Source: JBJSXF01 sp046086225 (GTDB taxonomy: Bacteria; Actinomycetota; Acidimicrobiia; IMCC26256; PALSA-610). Taken from it: a DNA stretch of 12,275 nucleotides. Position numbers and translations under genes: made by a program. Positions 1 through 6,671 of this stretch are shown one piece after another; the first letter of the stretch is position 1; every line of letters starts with the position of its first letter. Under the pieces are notes generated by a model. That model made no database searches. It was not told the DNA's origin and saw only the letters and a program-made list of their open reading frames with translations. The stretch is taken from NCBI GenBank assembly GCA_046086225.1, contig JBJSXF010000038.1:1-12275 (forward strand), written 5' to 3'.

Positions 1-527
1 ACGAGATCTTCCAGACCCGCACGAAGAACATCGGCATCATCCCCGCCGACCTCGGCGCGGCCTACGGCGTGTCCGGCTCCAACCTGCGCGCCTCGGGCGT
101 CGACTGGGACCTCCGCCGCGACGGGCCGCCCTACCTCGTCTACGGCGACCTCGACTGGAAGGTCTGGACCCACCCCGACGGCGACTCGTTCGCCCGCTAC
201 TGGGTGCGCCTCCAGGAGACGCGTGAGTCGGCGCGCATGGTGCTCCAGATGCTCGACGCCCTGCCGTCGGGTCCGGTGATGGCGAAGGTTCCGCGCATCA
301 TCAAGGTGCCCGAGGGCGAGGCGTTCGTGAACACCGAGAACCCGCTCGGTGAGATGGCCTACTACGTGGTGTCCAAGGGGGCGACGGGCCCGTTCCGGGT
401 GAAGATCCGCAGCGCGTCGTTCTCGAACGTTTCGATCCTGCCGTGGCTGCTCCGGGGCTGCTACGTGCCCGACGTCGTCACGATCCTCGCCAGCCTCTAC
501 TTCATCCTCGGGGACATCGACCGGTGA
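1..527 (+). CDS. nuoD: NADH-quinone oxidoreductase subunit D, 3' part (complex I 49-kDa subunit)
   Basis: Partial gene: the reading frame enters at the left edge (first whole codon at base 3) and 174 C-terminal residues are present. NuoD is a peripheral-arm subunit that, with NuoB and NuoH, forms the quinone-reduction site of complex I. Visible hallmarks are the RT-x-x-IG segment followed by GVSGSNLRASGV-x-WDLR, a KIR-x-x-SF-type segment, and the terminal GDIDR that matches the GEVDR-like ending of the family. The segment between the LPSGP motif and the PEGEAF motif is shorter than in mitochondrial 49-kDa subunits, and the ILPWLLRG segment recalls cyanobacterial NdhH; both comparisons are from memory. 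The residue usually Asp about nine before the end is Tyr (SLYFILGDIDR). The stop TGA overlaps the nuoH start (GTGA), which implies translational coupling. Identity is secure; assignment to the reduced, 11-subunit type is inference. Confidence 0.95.
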   Translation, partial: EIFQTRTKNIGIIPADLGAAYGVSGSNLRASGVDWDLRRDGPPYLVYGDLDWKVWTHPDGDSFARYWVRLQETRESARMVLQMLDALPSGPVMAKVPRIIKVPEGEAFVNTENPLGEMAYYVVSKGATGPFRVKIRSASFSNVSILPWLLRGCYVPDVVTILASLYFILGDIDR

Positions 528-1555
528 GCGACCTGCTGGCGGTCGACATCGGCTGGGGTACCACCACGGCGATCAAGACGCTCGTGGTGCTCGGCGTCGT
601 GCCGCTCACGGCCCTCCTGCTCGGCTACATCTTCCTCCTGAAGATGATGAGCCACATGCAGAGCCGCCTCGGTCCGATGGACCCGGGTGGATTCCACGGC
701 TGGTACCAGCTCATCGGTGACGGCATCAAGTTCCTCCAGAAGGAGGACATCATGCCGACCGAGGCCGACCGCAAGGTCTTCGCCCTCGCGCCGGCGATCG
801 TCGTGATGTCGACGTTCCTCGTGTTCGTCGTCATCCCGGCCGGGCCGCGGATGGTCGTCCGCGATCTCGACGTCGGCGTCTTCTACGCCCTCGCGGTGTC
901 GTCGCTCTCCGTCATCGGCGTGCTCATGGCCGGATGGGCCAGCTCGAACAAGTACGCGCTCATCGGCGCGCTGCGAGCGGCGGCCCAGCTGATCGCGTAC
1001 GAGCTCCCGCTCGTGCTCGCGGTGGTCGGCGTCGTGATGCAGGCCGGCACCATGAGCCTGCAGGGGATCGTGCGCTTCCAGCAGGACGGCGCCATCTTCG
1101 GCTTCGGAGGGATCGGCTTCCCGCTGATCCTCACCCAGTTCGTGGGCTTCGCGATCTTCATGGTCGCGGCCCAGGCCGAGCTCACCCAGCCGCCCTTCGA
1201 CATGCCGGTCGCCGAGTCCGAGCTCGTGTCGGGCTACATGGTCGAGTACACCGGCTTCCGGTTCCTCTTCTTCTTCATCGGGGAATTCGGCACGGCGTTC
1301 GCCTTCTCCGCTTTGGCCGCCACCCTGTTCCTCGGGGGCTGGTCGATTCCGGGAATCGACGGCACCGCGGCCGACATCCTCGGCCCGATCGTGCTCGTCG
1401 TGAAGGTGCTCTTCGTCGCCTTCCTCATGTTCTGGGCCCGGTTCACCTACCCGCGATTCCGCGAGGACCAGCTGCAGGCGCTCGCCTGGAAGTGGCTCAT
1501 CCCGATCGCGCTCGCCAACATCCTGGTGACCGGGATCCTGAAGGTGGCCTTCTGA
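524..1555 (+). CDS. nuoH: NADH-quinone oxidoreductase subunit H (membrane, quinone site)
   Basis: 343-residue integral membrane subunit that links the peripheral arm to the proton-pumping arm and lines the quinone chamber. It contains the near-invariant loop ELTQPPFDMPVAESELVSGY from Glu219, including the acidic pair Glu231/Glu233, followed by MVEYTGFRFLFFF. It also has the conserved segment around SNKYALIGALRAAAQ. Hydrophobic stretches fit the usual eight transmembrane helices. The start is taken as GTG 524, which overlaps the nuoD stop by four bases and has a GGGGA stretch at 510-514 nine bases upstream; the open frame extends further upstream only as a shadow of nuoD. The family usually carries ETNRPPFD-like residues; here it is ELTQPPFD, a modest variation. 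Direct contact with nuoD leaves no room for nuoE, nuoF or nuoG. Confidence 0.95.
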   Translation: MSDLLAVDIGWGTTTAIKTLVVLGVVPLTALLLGYIFLLKMMSHMQSRLGPMDPGGFHGWYQLIGDGIKFLQKEDIMPTEADRKVFALAPAIVVMSTFLVFVVIPAGPRMVVRDLDVGVFYALAVSSLSVIGVLMAGWASSNKYALIGALRAAAQLIAYELPLVLAVVGVVMQAGTMSLQGIVRFQQDGAIFGFGGIGFPLILTQFVGFAIFMVAAQAELTQPPFDMPVAESELVSGYMVEYTGFRFLFFFIGEFGTAFAFSALAATLFLGGWSIPGIDGTAADILGPIVLVVKVLFVAFLMFWARFTYPRFREDQLQALAWKWLIPIALANILVTGILKVAF

Positions 1556-1568
1556 TGGCGGAGGACCG

Positions 1569-2051
1569 ATGAAGCGCGAGATCAAGGGGATGCTCACCGG
1601 CCTGGGCATCACCTTCCGCACGATGACCCGGCCCGCGGTGACGGTCCAGTACCCGCACGAGCGGGAGGACCCGGCCCCGCGCGCCCGAGGTGTCATCGCG
1701 CTGAAAGAGGAGAACTGCACGGTCTGCATGCTGTGCGCGCGCTCCTGCCCCGACTGGTGCATCTACATCGAGGGCCACAAGGAGCAGCGCCCGCCCCGGC
1801 GCGAGGGCGGCAAGCCCCGCAACGTCAGCGTGCTCGACCGCTTCGACATCGACTACGCCCTGTGCATGTACTGCGGCATCTGCGTCGAGGTGTGCCCGTT
1901 CGACGCCCTCTTCTGGAGCCCGGAGTACGAGTACTCGGAGCCGCGGATCGCGGATCTGCTCCACGACAAGGACCGGCTCGGCGAGTGGATGGCCACGGTC
2001 CCGGAGCCGGAGCCGCTCGAGCTCGGCGCCGAGACGAAGGGCAAGAAGTAG
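1569..2051 (+). CDS. nuoI: NADH-quinone oxidoreductase subunit I (two 4Fe-4S ferredoxin domain)
   Basis: 160-residue iron-sulfur subunit that carries clusters N6a and N6b and passes electrons toward NuoB and quinone. Two complete CxxCxxCxxxCP motifs are visible: Cys50, 53, 56, 60 and Cys99, 102, 105, 109. An additional Cys64 follows the first motif (CPDWC). The N-terminal amphipathic region (KGMLTGLGITFRTM) is the usual membrane-docking helix. The C-terminus is rich in acidic residues and prolines. Start ATG 1569 follows a strong GGAGGA at 1560-1565, although the spacer is only three bases; the next ATG at 1590 would cut the conserved N-terminal helix. It lies 13 bases after nuoH, and its TAG stop overlaps the nuoJ GTG by one base. 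The CPDWCIYI and DALFWSPEYEY segments resemble NuoI of reduced nuo clusters in other actinobacteria, by recollection. Confidence 0.95.
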   Translation: MKREIKGMLTGLGITFRTMTRPAVTVQYPHEREDPAPRARGVIALKEENCTVCMLCARSCPDWCIYIEGHKEQRPPRREGGKPRNVSVLDRFDIDYALCMYCGICVEVCPFDALFWSPEYEYSEPRIADLLHDKDRLGEWMATVPEPEPLELGAETKGKK

Positions 2052-2542
2052 TGGTCGCCCAGAACGTCGCGTTCGCCATCCTCGCCGCGGCGATGGCGCT
2101 GTCGGCACTCGGGGTCGTGCGCACCCGCAACGTGGTGCACGCCGCGCTCTACCTCGTCGTCGTGCTCGCCGGGGGTGCCGCGCAGTTCATCCTGCTCGGC
2201 CAGGAGTTCGTGGCCTGGGTGCAGGTGCTCGTGTACATCGGCGCCGTGATCGTGCTGTTCCTGTTCGGCATCATGCTCACCCGGGCCCCGATGCACCCGA
2301 GCGAGTCGCTCGACAACAACCTGCGCTGGCCGGGCGCCGTGGTCGCCCTCTTCCTGCTCGGGATCCTGGCCGGTCTCCTCGTCGACGCCTTCGGCGACGA
2401 GCAGCTCGACCTCGAGCGCCCCGTCCGCACCGGCGAGGTGACGGCCGAGCTCTTCACCAGGTATCTCATCCCGTTCGAGCTCATCGGCGTGCTCCTCCTC
2501 GGCGCTCTCATCGGGGCCGTCGTGCTCGCGAGGAAGGACTGA
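2051..2542 (+). CDS. nuoJ: NADH-quinone oxidoreductase subunit J
   Basis: 163-residue membrane subunit of complex I, five transmembrane helices expected. The diagnostic third helix, WVQVLVYIGAVIVLFLFGIML around residues 56-76 with conserved Tyr62 and Gly64, corresponds to the helix that switches between alpha and pi-bulge forms during coupling in known structures. Start GTG 2051 overlaps the last base of the nuoI stop (TAGTG) and has GAAGG at 2036-2040 ten bases upstream. An overlapping frame continues upstream but is only a shadow of nuoI. The last codons (ending Arg-Lys-Asp-stop) contain AGGAAGGA, which probably serves as the ribosome-binding site of nuoK. Confidence 0.93.
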   Translation: MVAQNVAFAILAAAMALSALGVVRTRNVVHAALYLVVVLAGGAAQFILLGQEFVAWVQVLVYIGAVIVLFLFGIMLTRAPMHPSESLDNNLRWPGAVVALFLLGILAGLLVDAFGDEQLDLERPVRTGEVTAELFTRYLIPFELIGVLLLGALIGAVVLARKD

Positions 2543-2549
2543 CCCGGCC

Positions 2550-2849
2550 GTGCTGCTGAACCAGTTCCTGCTCCTCAGCGCCTTCCTGTTCTGCGCCGGC
2601 GTCTACGGGGTGCTCACCCGACGGCACACGGTGCTCGTCCTCATGAGCGTCGAGCTGATGCTCACGGCGGTCAACCTCAACCTCGTCGCCTTCGGGGCCC
2701 ACTGGGGTGGCGCAGTGGGTCAGATCTTCGCCCTGTTCGTGCTCACGATCGCGGCGGCCGAGGTCGGGGTGGGCCTGGCCATCGTGCTCCTCATCTACCG
2801 CAACCTGAGCACCTCCGACCTCGATGACCTCGAGACCCTGAAGGACTGA
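2550..2849 (+). CDS. nuoK: NADH-quinone oxidoreductase subunit K
   Basis: 99-residue membrane subunit, the normal length for the family, with three transmembrane helices. The two intramembrane glutamates needed for proton transfer are present at Glu35 (SVELMLTAVNLN) and Glu71 (AAAEVGVGLAIVL), matching Glu36 and Glu72 of the E. coli protein. Start is GTG 2550, seven bases after nuoJ, with AGGAAGGA at 2531-2538 as ribosome-binding site. NuoK packs between NuoJ and NuoN in the membrane arm. The C-terminal tail after the third helix is acidic (Asp-rich) and its Lys-Asp-stop codons contain the AAGGA probably used by nuoL. Confidence 0.95.
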   Translation: MLLNQFLLLSAFLFCAGVYGVLTRRHTVLVLMSVELMLTAVNLNLVAFGAHWGGAVGQIFALFVLTIAAAEVGVGLAIVLLIYRNLSTSDLDDLETLKD

Positions 2850-2854
2850 CGCCG

Positions 2855-5086
2855 GTGTTCCTCGACCTCTCGTGGCTCATCCCGATCATCCCGGCCCTCT
2901 CGTTCGTCATCATCCTGTTCTTCGGTAAGCGCCTCCCGAAGAAGGGGGCGGAGGTCGGCATCGCGGCGGTGGGCGCCACCTTCCTGCTCGCCTGCGGCAC
3001 CGCATACCAGTGGATCCAGCGGGTCTCCGACTCCGAAGGCGGCCACGGCGGCGGCAAGGAGGAGGCGCTGGGCGTGCTCGGCGCCCTCGGTCGCAGCGTC
3101 GGTCGACTGGCGGCGGAGAGCGGGGAGCACTCGGTCGTCGAACCGGTCACCCACGGCTTCACCTGGCTCGACCTCGGGGGCATCCGGCTCGGCGCCGGCG
3201 TGCAGATCGACGGCCTCGCCGTGGCCGTCATGTTCGTCGTCACGCTCATCTCGCTGCTCGTGCACGTCTACTCCACCGAGTACATGCGCGACGACCGCCG
3301 CTACACGCACTACTACGCGGCCCTCTCGCTGTTCACCGCCTCGATGCTCGTGCTGGTCGTCGCCGACAACACCCTTCAGCTCCTCGTGGGCTGGGAGCTC
3401 GTCGGTGTCTGCTCCTTCATGCTCATCGGCCACTGGTGGGAGGAGCAGCCCAACTCCAACGCCGCATTGAAGGCGTTCCTCACCACCCGCACAGGGGACA
3501 TCGGCCTCCTCGCCGGTGTGATCATGACCTTCTTCATCGTGCAGCGGGCCACCGGCACGGGCTCGTTCTCGATCGTCGAGGTGAACCGGGCCGCGGCCGA
3601 TCCGGCGGTGGGCAACACCCTCGTGATGTGGTGCGCGCTCGCGCTCCTGCTCGGGATCATGGGCAAGTCGGGCCAGTTCCCGCTGCACACCTGGCTCCCC
3701 GACGCCATGGCCGGGCCCACCCCGGTCTCCGCGCTCATCCACGCGGCGACGATGGTCGTGGCCGGCGTCTACCTCGGGGCCCGGGTGTACCCGGTCTTCT
3801 GGCACGGGCTCTCGATCGGCGGCCATGCGGGCTGGAACTGGATGGCGGTGGTCGGTGGCATCACGGTGCTGGTCGGTGCCGCGCTCGCGTTCGTGCAGGA
3901 CGACATCAAGAAGGTCCTCGCGTACTCCACCATCAGCCAGCTCGGTTACATGGTGATGGCGCTCGGCGTGGGCGCCTGGGGCGCAGCCGTGTTCCACCTC
4001 TTCACCCACGCCTTCTTCAAGGCCAACCTCTTCCTCGGCGCCGGCTCGATCAGCCACTCGGCCTCGCACCACTCCTTCGACATGAAGAAGGACATGGGAG
4101 GCCTGCGCAAGGTCATGCCCCAGACGTTCGCGACGTTCGTGATCGGATCGCTCGCGCTGGCCGGCATCCCGCCGTTGGCCGGCTTCTGGTCGAAAGACGA
4201 GATCGTTGCCCTGGCGCACAAGAACGGCTACACCGCGTTCCTCGTGGTGGGTCTCATCGGGGCCCTGATGACCGCCGCGTACATGACCCGCTGTGTGTAC
4301 CTCACCTTCTTCGGCGAGTTCCGGGGCGGGCACGTTCACGACGAGCACGCCGCGGTCGCCGCGCACCACGACGATCACGGCGACGAGCACGCCGCAGCGC
4401 TCACCACCACCCACGCCGTGGCCCACGACGATCACGGCGGACACCACGATGCCCCGCACGAGAGCCCGCGGATCCTCACGACCCCGCTGTGGATCCTCTC
4501 GTTCTTCTCGGTGTTCATCGGGCTCCTCAACTTCCCCGGCCTGCACCTCTTCGAGGACTGGTCGGAGACGCGGTACCCCGAGGAGTTCTTCGCGACGCTG
4601 GTGAAGCCCGAGTTCAAGATCCTTATCGCGGTGATCTCGGTTGCGATCGCCCTCACCGGCATCGCCGGCGCCTGGGCCTACTACCACGACCGGCTCCCGT
4701 TCCTGCGGGGCCTCTCGGAGCGCAATGCGTTCGCCGGCGCGGTACGACGCACGCTGGTCAACAAGCTGTACCTCGACCACCTCTACGAGAACGTCATCGT
4801 CGGCGGCATCAAGGGTGCGATCGCCCGCGGGGTCTACTGGATCGACCGCAAGGTGATCGACAACGTCCTCAACTTCGCGGGCAAGGCGGCGGTCGGCCTC
4901 GGCGGCCTGACCTATCGGTTCGCCGATCGGAAGGTCGTCGACGGCTTCGTGAACGGGATCGCCGTTGCCACCGGCGAGGCCGGCGGAGCCGTTCGCCGCG
5001 TCCAGACCGGGCGGCTCCAGTTGTACGCGCTCATGCTCGCGGTCGCCGTCGTGGTGTTCGCAGCAGTCCTGTGGATCTTCACTTAG
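2855..5086 (+). CDS. nuoL: NADH-quinone oxidoreductase subunit L (distal antiporter-like proton pump)
   Basis: 743-residue Mrp-antiporter-like subunit at the far end of the membrane arm, with a lateral helix expected at the C-terminus. Channel residues are recognisable: Glu181 in GWELVGVCSFMLIG (E. coli Glu144) and Lys271 in MGKSGQFPLHTWLPDAM (E. coli Lys229), then GPTPVSALIHAATMV and the HAFFKANLFLGAGS helix. Two features are unusual. A Gly/Ala/Glu-rich insertion of roughly 37-40 residues (about 58-98) separates the first helices from the conserved FTWLDLGGI segment. A loop at about 493-535 carries 13 His in 43 residues. The C-terminus ends with the VRRVQTGRLQLYAL segment typical of bacterial NuoL. 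Start GTG 2855 lies five bases after nuoK with AAGGA at 2841-2845 upstream. At 743 residues it is longer than the E. coli protein (about 613). Confidence 0.95.
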   Translation: MFLDLSWLIPIIPALSFVIILFFGKRLPKKGAEVGIAAVGATFLLACGTAYQWIQRVSDSEGGHGGGKEEALGVLGALGRSVGRLAAESGEHSVVEPVTHGFTWLDLGGIRLGAGVQIDGLAVAVMFVVTLISLLVHVYSTEYMRDDRRYTHYYAALSLFTASMLVLVVADNTLQLLVGWELVGVCSFMLIGHWWEEQPNSNAALKAFLTTRTGDIGLLAGVIMTFFIVQRATGTGSFSIVEVNRAAADPAVGNTLVMWCALALLLGIMGKSGQFPLHTWLPDAMAGPTPVSALIHAATMVVAGVYLGARVYPVFWHGLSIGGHAGWNWMAVVGGITVLVGAALAFVQDDIKKVLAYSTISQLGYMVMALGVGAWGAAVFHLFTHAFFKANLFLGAGSISHSASHHSFDMKKDMGGLRKVMPQTFATFVIGSLALAGIPPLAGFWSKDEIVALAHKNGYTAFLVVGLIGALMTAAYMTRCVYLTFFGEFRGGHVHDEHAAVAAHHDDHGDEHAAALTTTHAVAHDDHGGHHDAPHESPRILTTPLWILSFFSVFIGLLNFPGLHLFEDWSETRYPEEFFATLVKPEFKILIAVISVAIALTGIAGAWAYYHDRLPFLRGLSERNAFAGAVRRTLVNKLYLDHLYENVIVGGIKGAIARGVYWIDRKVIDNVLNFAGKAAVGLGGLTYRFADRKVVDGFVNGIAVATGEAGGAVRRVQTGRLQLYALMLAVAVVVFAAVLWIFT
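4339..4395 (+). repeat. Direct repeat pair (15 bp) in the His-rich loop of nuoL
   Basis: CGACGAGCACGCCGC occurs at 4339-4353 and again at 4381-4395. The copies are 42 bases apart, a multiple of three, so both encode Asp-Glu-His-Ala-Ala in the same frame. This is a small in-frame coding repeat, not a mobile element. Confidence 0.8.
4366..4439 (+). repeat. Direct repeat pair (17 bp) in the His-rich loop of nuoL
   Basis: CCACGACGATCACGGCG occurs at 4366-4382 and 4423-4439, 57 bases apart and in frame. Both encode His-Asp-Asp-His-Gly. It interleaves with the 15-bp repeat, which suggests that the loop grew by short in-frame duplications. Confidence 0.8.
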
Positions 5087-5088
5087 GC

Positions 5089-5094
5089 GGAGGA
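5089..5094 (+). promoter_or_regulatory. Ribosome-binding site deciding the nuoM start
   Basis: GGAGGA lies between nuoL and nuoM. It touches the first in-frame ATG (5094), which therefore cannot be served by it, and sits 11 bases before the ATG at 5106. This favours 5106 as the start. Confidence 0.5.
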
Positions 5095-5105
5095 TGACCG
5101 GCTCG

Positions 5106-6656
5106 ATGGATCAATCCTGGTTCGATTCCTGGGCGCTGACGCTCGTCGTGTTCACCCCACTCGTGGGTGCGGCGATCGTCATGCTCCTGCCGCGCGAGTC
5201 GGAGTCGACCGCCAAGTTGGTGGCGCTCCTCACGACGATCGTCACCCTCGGGTGGACGGTCGGGGTCCTCACCGGCTTCGACTACGACAAGAGCGAGAAG
5301 CTGCAGTTCACGGTGAACAAGTCGTGGATCGACGTGATCAACAGTCGATACCACATGGCCGTCGACGGCATCTCGCTCCCGCTGCTCGCCCTGTCGGCGT
5401 TGATCTCGGTGCTGTGCATCATCTACTCGTGGAACCACTTCCCCGAGCCCCACAACCCGAAGGCGTTCCTCGCCCTGGTGCTCATCCTCGAGGTCGGGAT
5501 GAACGGCACGTTCCTCGCCCAGGACCTCATCTTGTTCTTCATCTTCTTCGAGGTCGTCCTCCTGCCGATGTTCTTCATGATCGGCGTCTGGGGCGGACCC
5601 AACCGGATCTACGCCTCGATCAAGTTCTTCCTCTTCACGCTGTTCGGCTCCGCCTTGATGCTCATCAGCTTCCTGGCCCTCTACTTCAAGGTCGACGTCG
5701 ACCCTCTGGTGAAGGGAGCGCAGCACAGCTTCGACATGGTGCTGCTCACCCAGGCCGGCGGCGCCGGCCTGGCGCGCACGACCGCCAACCTGATCTTCGC
5801 GGGCATGTTCATCGGCTTCGCGATCAAGGTGCCGATGTTCCCGTTCCACACCTGGCTCCCTGATGCGCACACCGAGGCGCCGACGGTGGGGTCGGTGCTG
5901 CTGGCCGCGGTGCTCCTCAAGCTGGGCACCTACGGCTTCGTCCGGATCGCCCTGCCCATGCTCCCCGAGGCGGCGAAGACCTGGGCACCGTGGATCGGGC
6001 TCCTGGCCGTCATCGGGATCATCTACGGCGCGCTGGCCTGCCTGGCCCAATCCGACATGAAGCGGCTCATTGCCTTCTCGTCGGTGGCCCACATGGGCTT
6101 TGTGATGCTCGCCATCGCGACCCTCACCACGGCCGGCATCAACGCCGCGATCTTCGGGATGGTCGCCCACGGGCTCATCACCGGCATGCTTTTCTTCCTG
6201 GCCGGCTCGGTGCAGCACGCGTACCACACCCGGGAGATGTCCCGGCTCGGTGGGCTGCTCATCCAGGCTCCGAAGATGGGCTGGATCCTCGGCTTCTCGG
6301 CGATGGAATCGCTCGGCCTGCCCGGTCTCGCCGGGTTCTGGGGTGAGTTCCCGGCGCTGCTCGCGGCCTTCGAACCGGCGGCGGGCCTCTCCGATTCGCT
6401 CTTCCGCACCTACATGGTGATCGGCGGCATCGGCACCGTGCTCGCGGCGGGCTACCTCCTCTGGATGCTCCAGCGGGTCGCGTTCGGCCGACCGAAGCCC
6501 GAGTTCGAGAATGCCCACATCCACGACGTCAGCGTCTACGAGTGGATCGCCTGGACGCCGATCCTCGTGCTCATCGTGGCGCTCGGCATCTTCCCGAACC
6601 TGATCTTCCACGTCACCGATCCCGCAGTCCTGCGGATCATGGCGCCGTTCTCCTGA
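5106..6656 (+). CDS. nuoM: NADH-quinone oxidoreductase subunit M (antiporter-like proton pump)
   Basis: 516-residue Mrp-antiporter-like membrane subunit in the middle of the pump arm, close to the usual length of about 510. Key proton-path residues are in place: Glu149 (FFEVVLLPMFFMIG), Lys241 (AIKVPMFPFHTWLPDAHTEA), Lys272 (VLLKLGTYGFVR) and Glu414 (GFWGEFPAL), equivalent to E. coli Glu144, Lys234, Lys265 and Glu407. About 14 transmembrane helices are expected. Start chosen at ATG 5106 because the GGAGGA at 5089-5094 abuts the alternative ATG 5094; the two starts differ by only four residues (MTGS). It begins 19 bases after nuoL and is followed by nuoN after 15 bases. Nothing in it looks broken or foreign. 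Confidence 0.95.
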   Translation: MDQSWFDSWALTLVVFTPLVGAAIVMLLPRESESTAKLVALLTTIVTLGWTVGVLTGFDYDKSEKLQFTVNKSWIDVINSRYHMAVDGISLPLLALSALISVLCIIYSWNHFPEPHNPKAFLALVLILEVGMNGTFLAQDLILFFIFFEVVLLPMFFMIGVWGGPNRIYASIKFFLFTLFGSALMLISFLALYFKVDVDPLVKGAQHSFDMVLLTQAGGAGLARTTANLIFAGMFIGFAIKVPMFPFHTWLPDAHTEAPTVGSVLLAAVLLKLGTYGFVRIALPMLPEAAKTWAPWIGLLAVIGIIYGALACLAQSDMKRLIAFSSVAHMGFVMLAIATLTTAGINAAIFGMVAHGLITGMLFFLAGSVQHAYHTREMSRLGGLLIQAPKMGWILGFSAMESLGLPGLAGFWGEFPALLAAFEPAAGLSDSLFRTYMVIGGIGTVLAAGYLLWMLQRVAFGRPKPEFENAHIHDVSVYEWIAWTPILVLIVALGIFPNLIFHVTDPAVLRIMAPFS

Positions 6657-6671
6657 CCGAAGGACCTCGCG

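Noticed and set aside
1555..1572. Five-codon frame (MAEDR) between nuoH and nuoI
   Set aside because: Too short to support as a gene; it overlaps the nuoH stop (ATG at 1555) and nuoI start, and may at most aid ribosome passage.
2795..4780. Long open frame (about 661 codons) on the - strand opposite nuoL
   Set aside because: Charged, repetitive Glu/Arg/Val composition typical of a shadow frame; no start context or motif.
3010..5097. Second + strand frame of about 695 codons inside nuoL
   Set aside because: Arg/Pro/His-rich out-of-frame reading of a well-supported nuoL.
5094..5105. ATG 5094 as nuoM start
   Set aside because: The GGAGGA touches this codon, leaving no spacer; 5106 is better placed. 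The difference is four residues.
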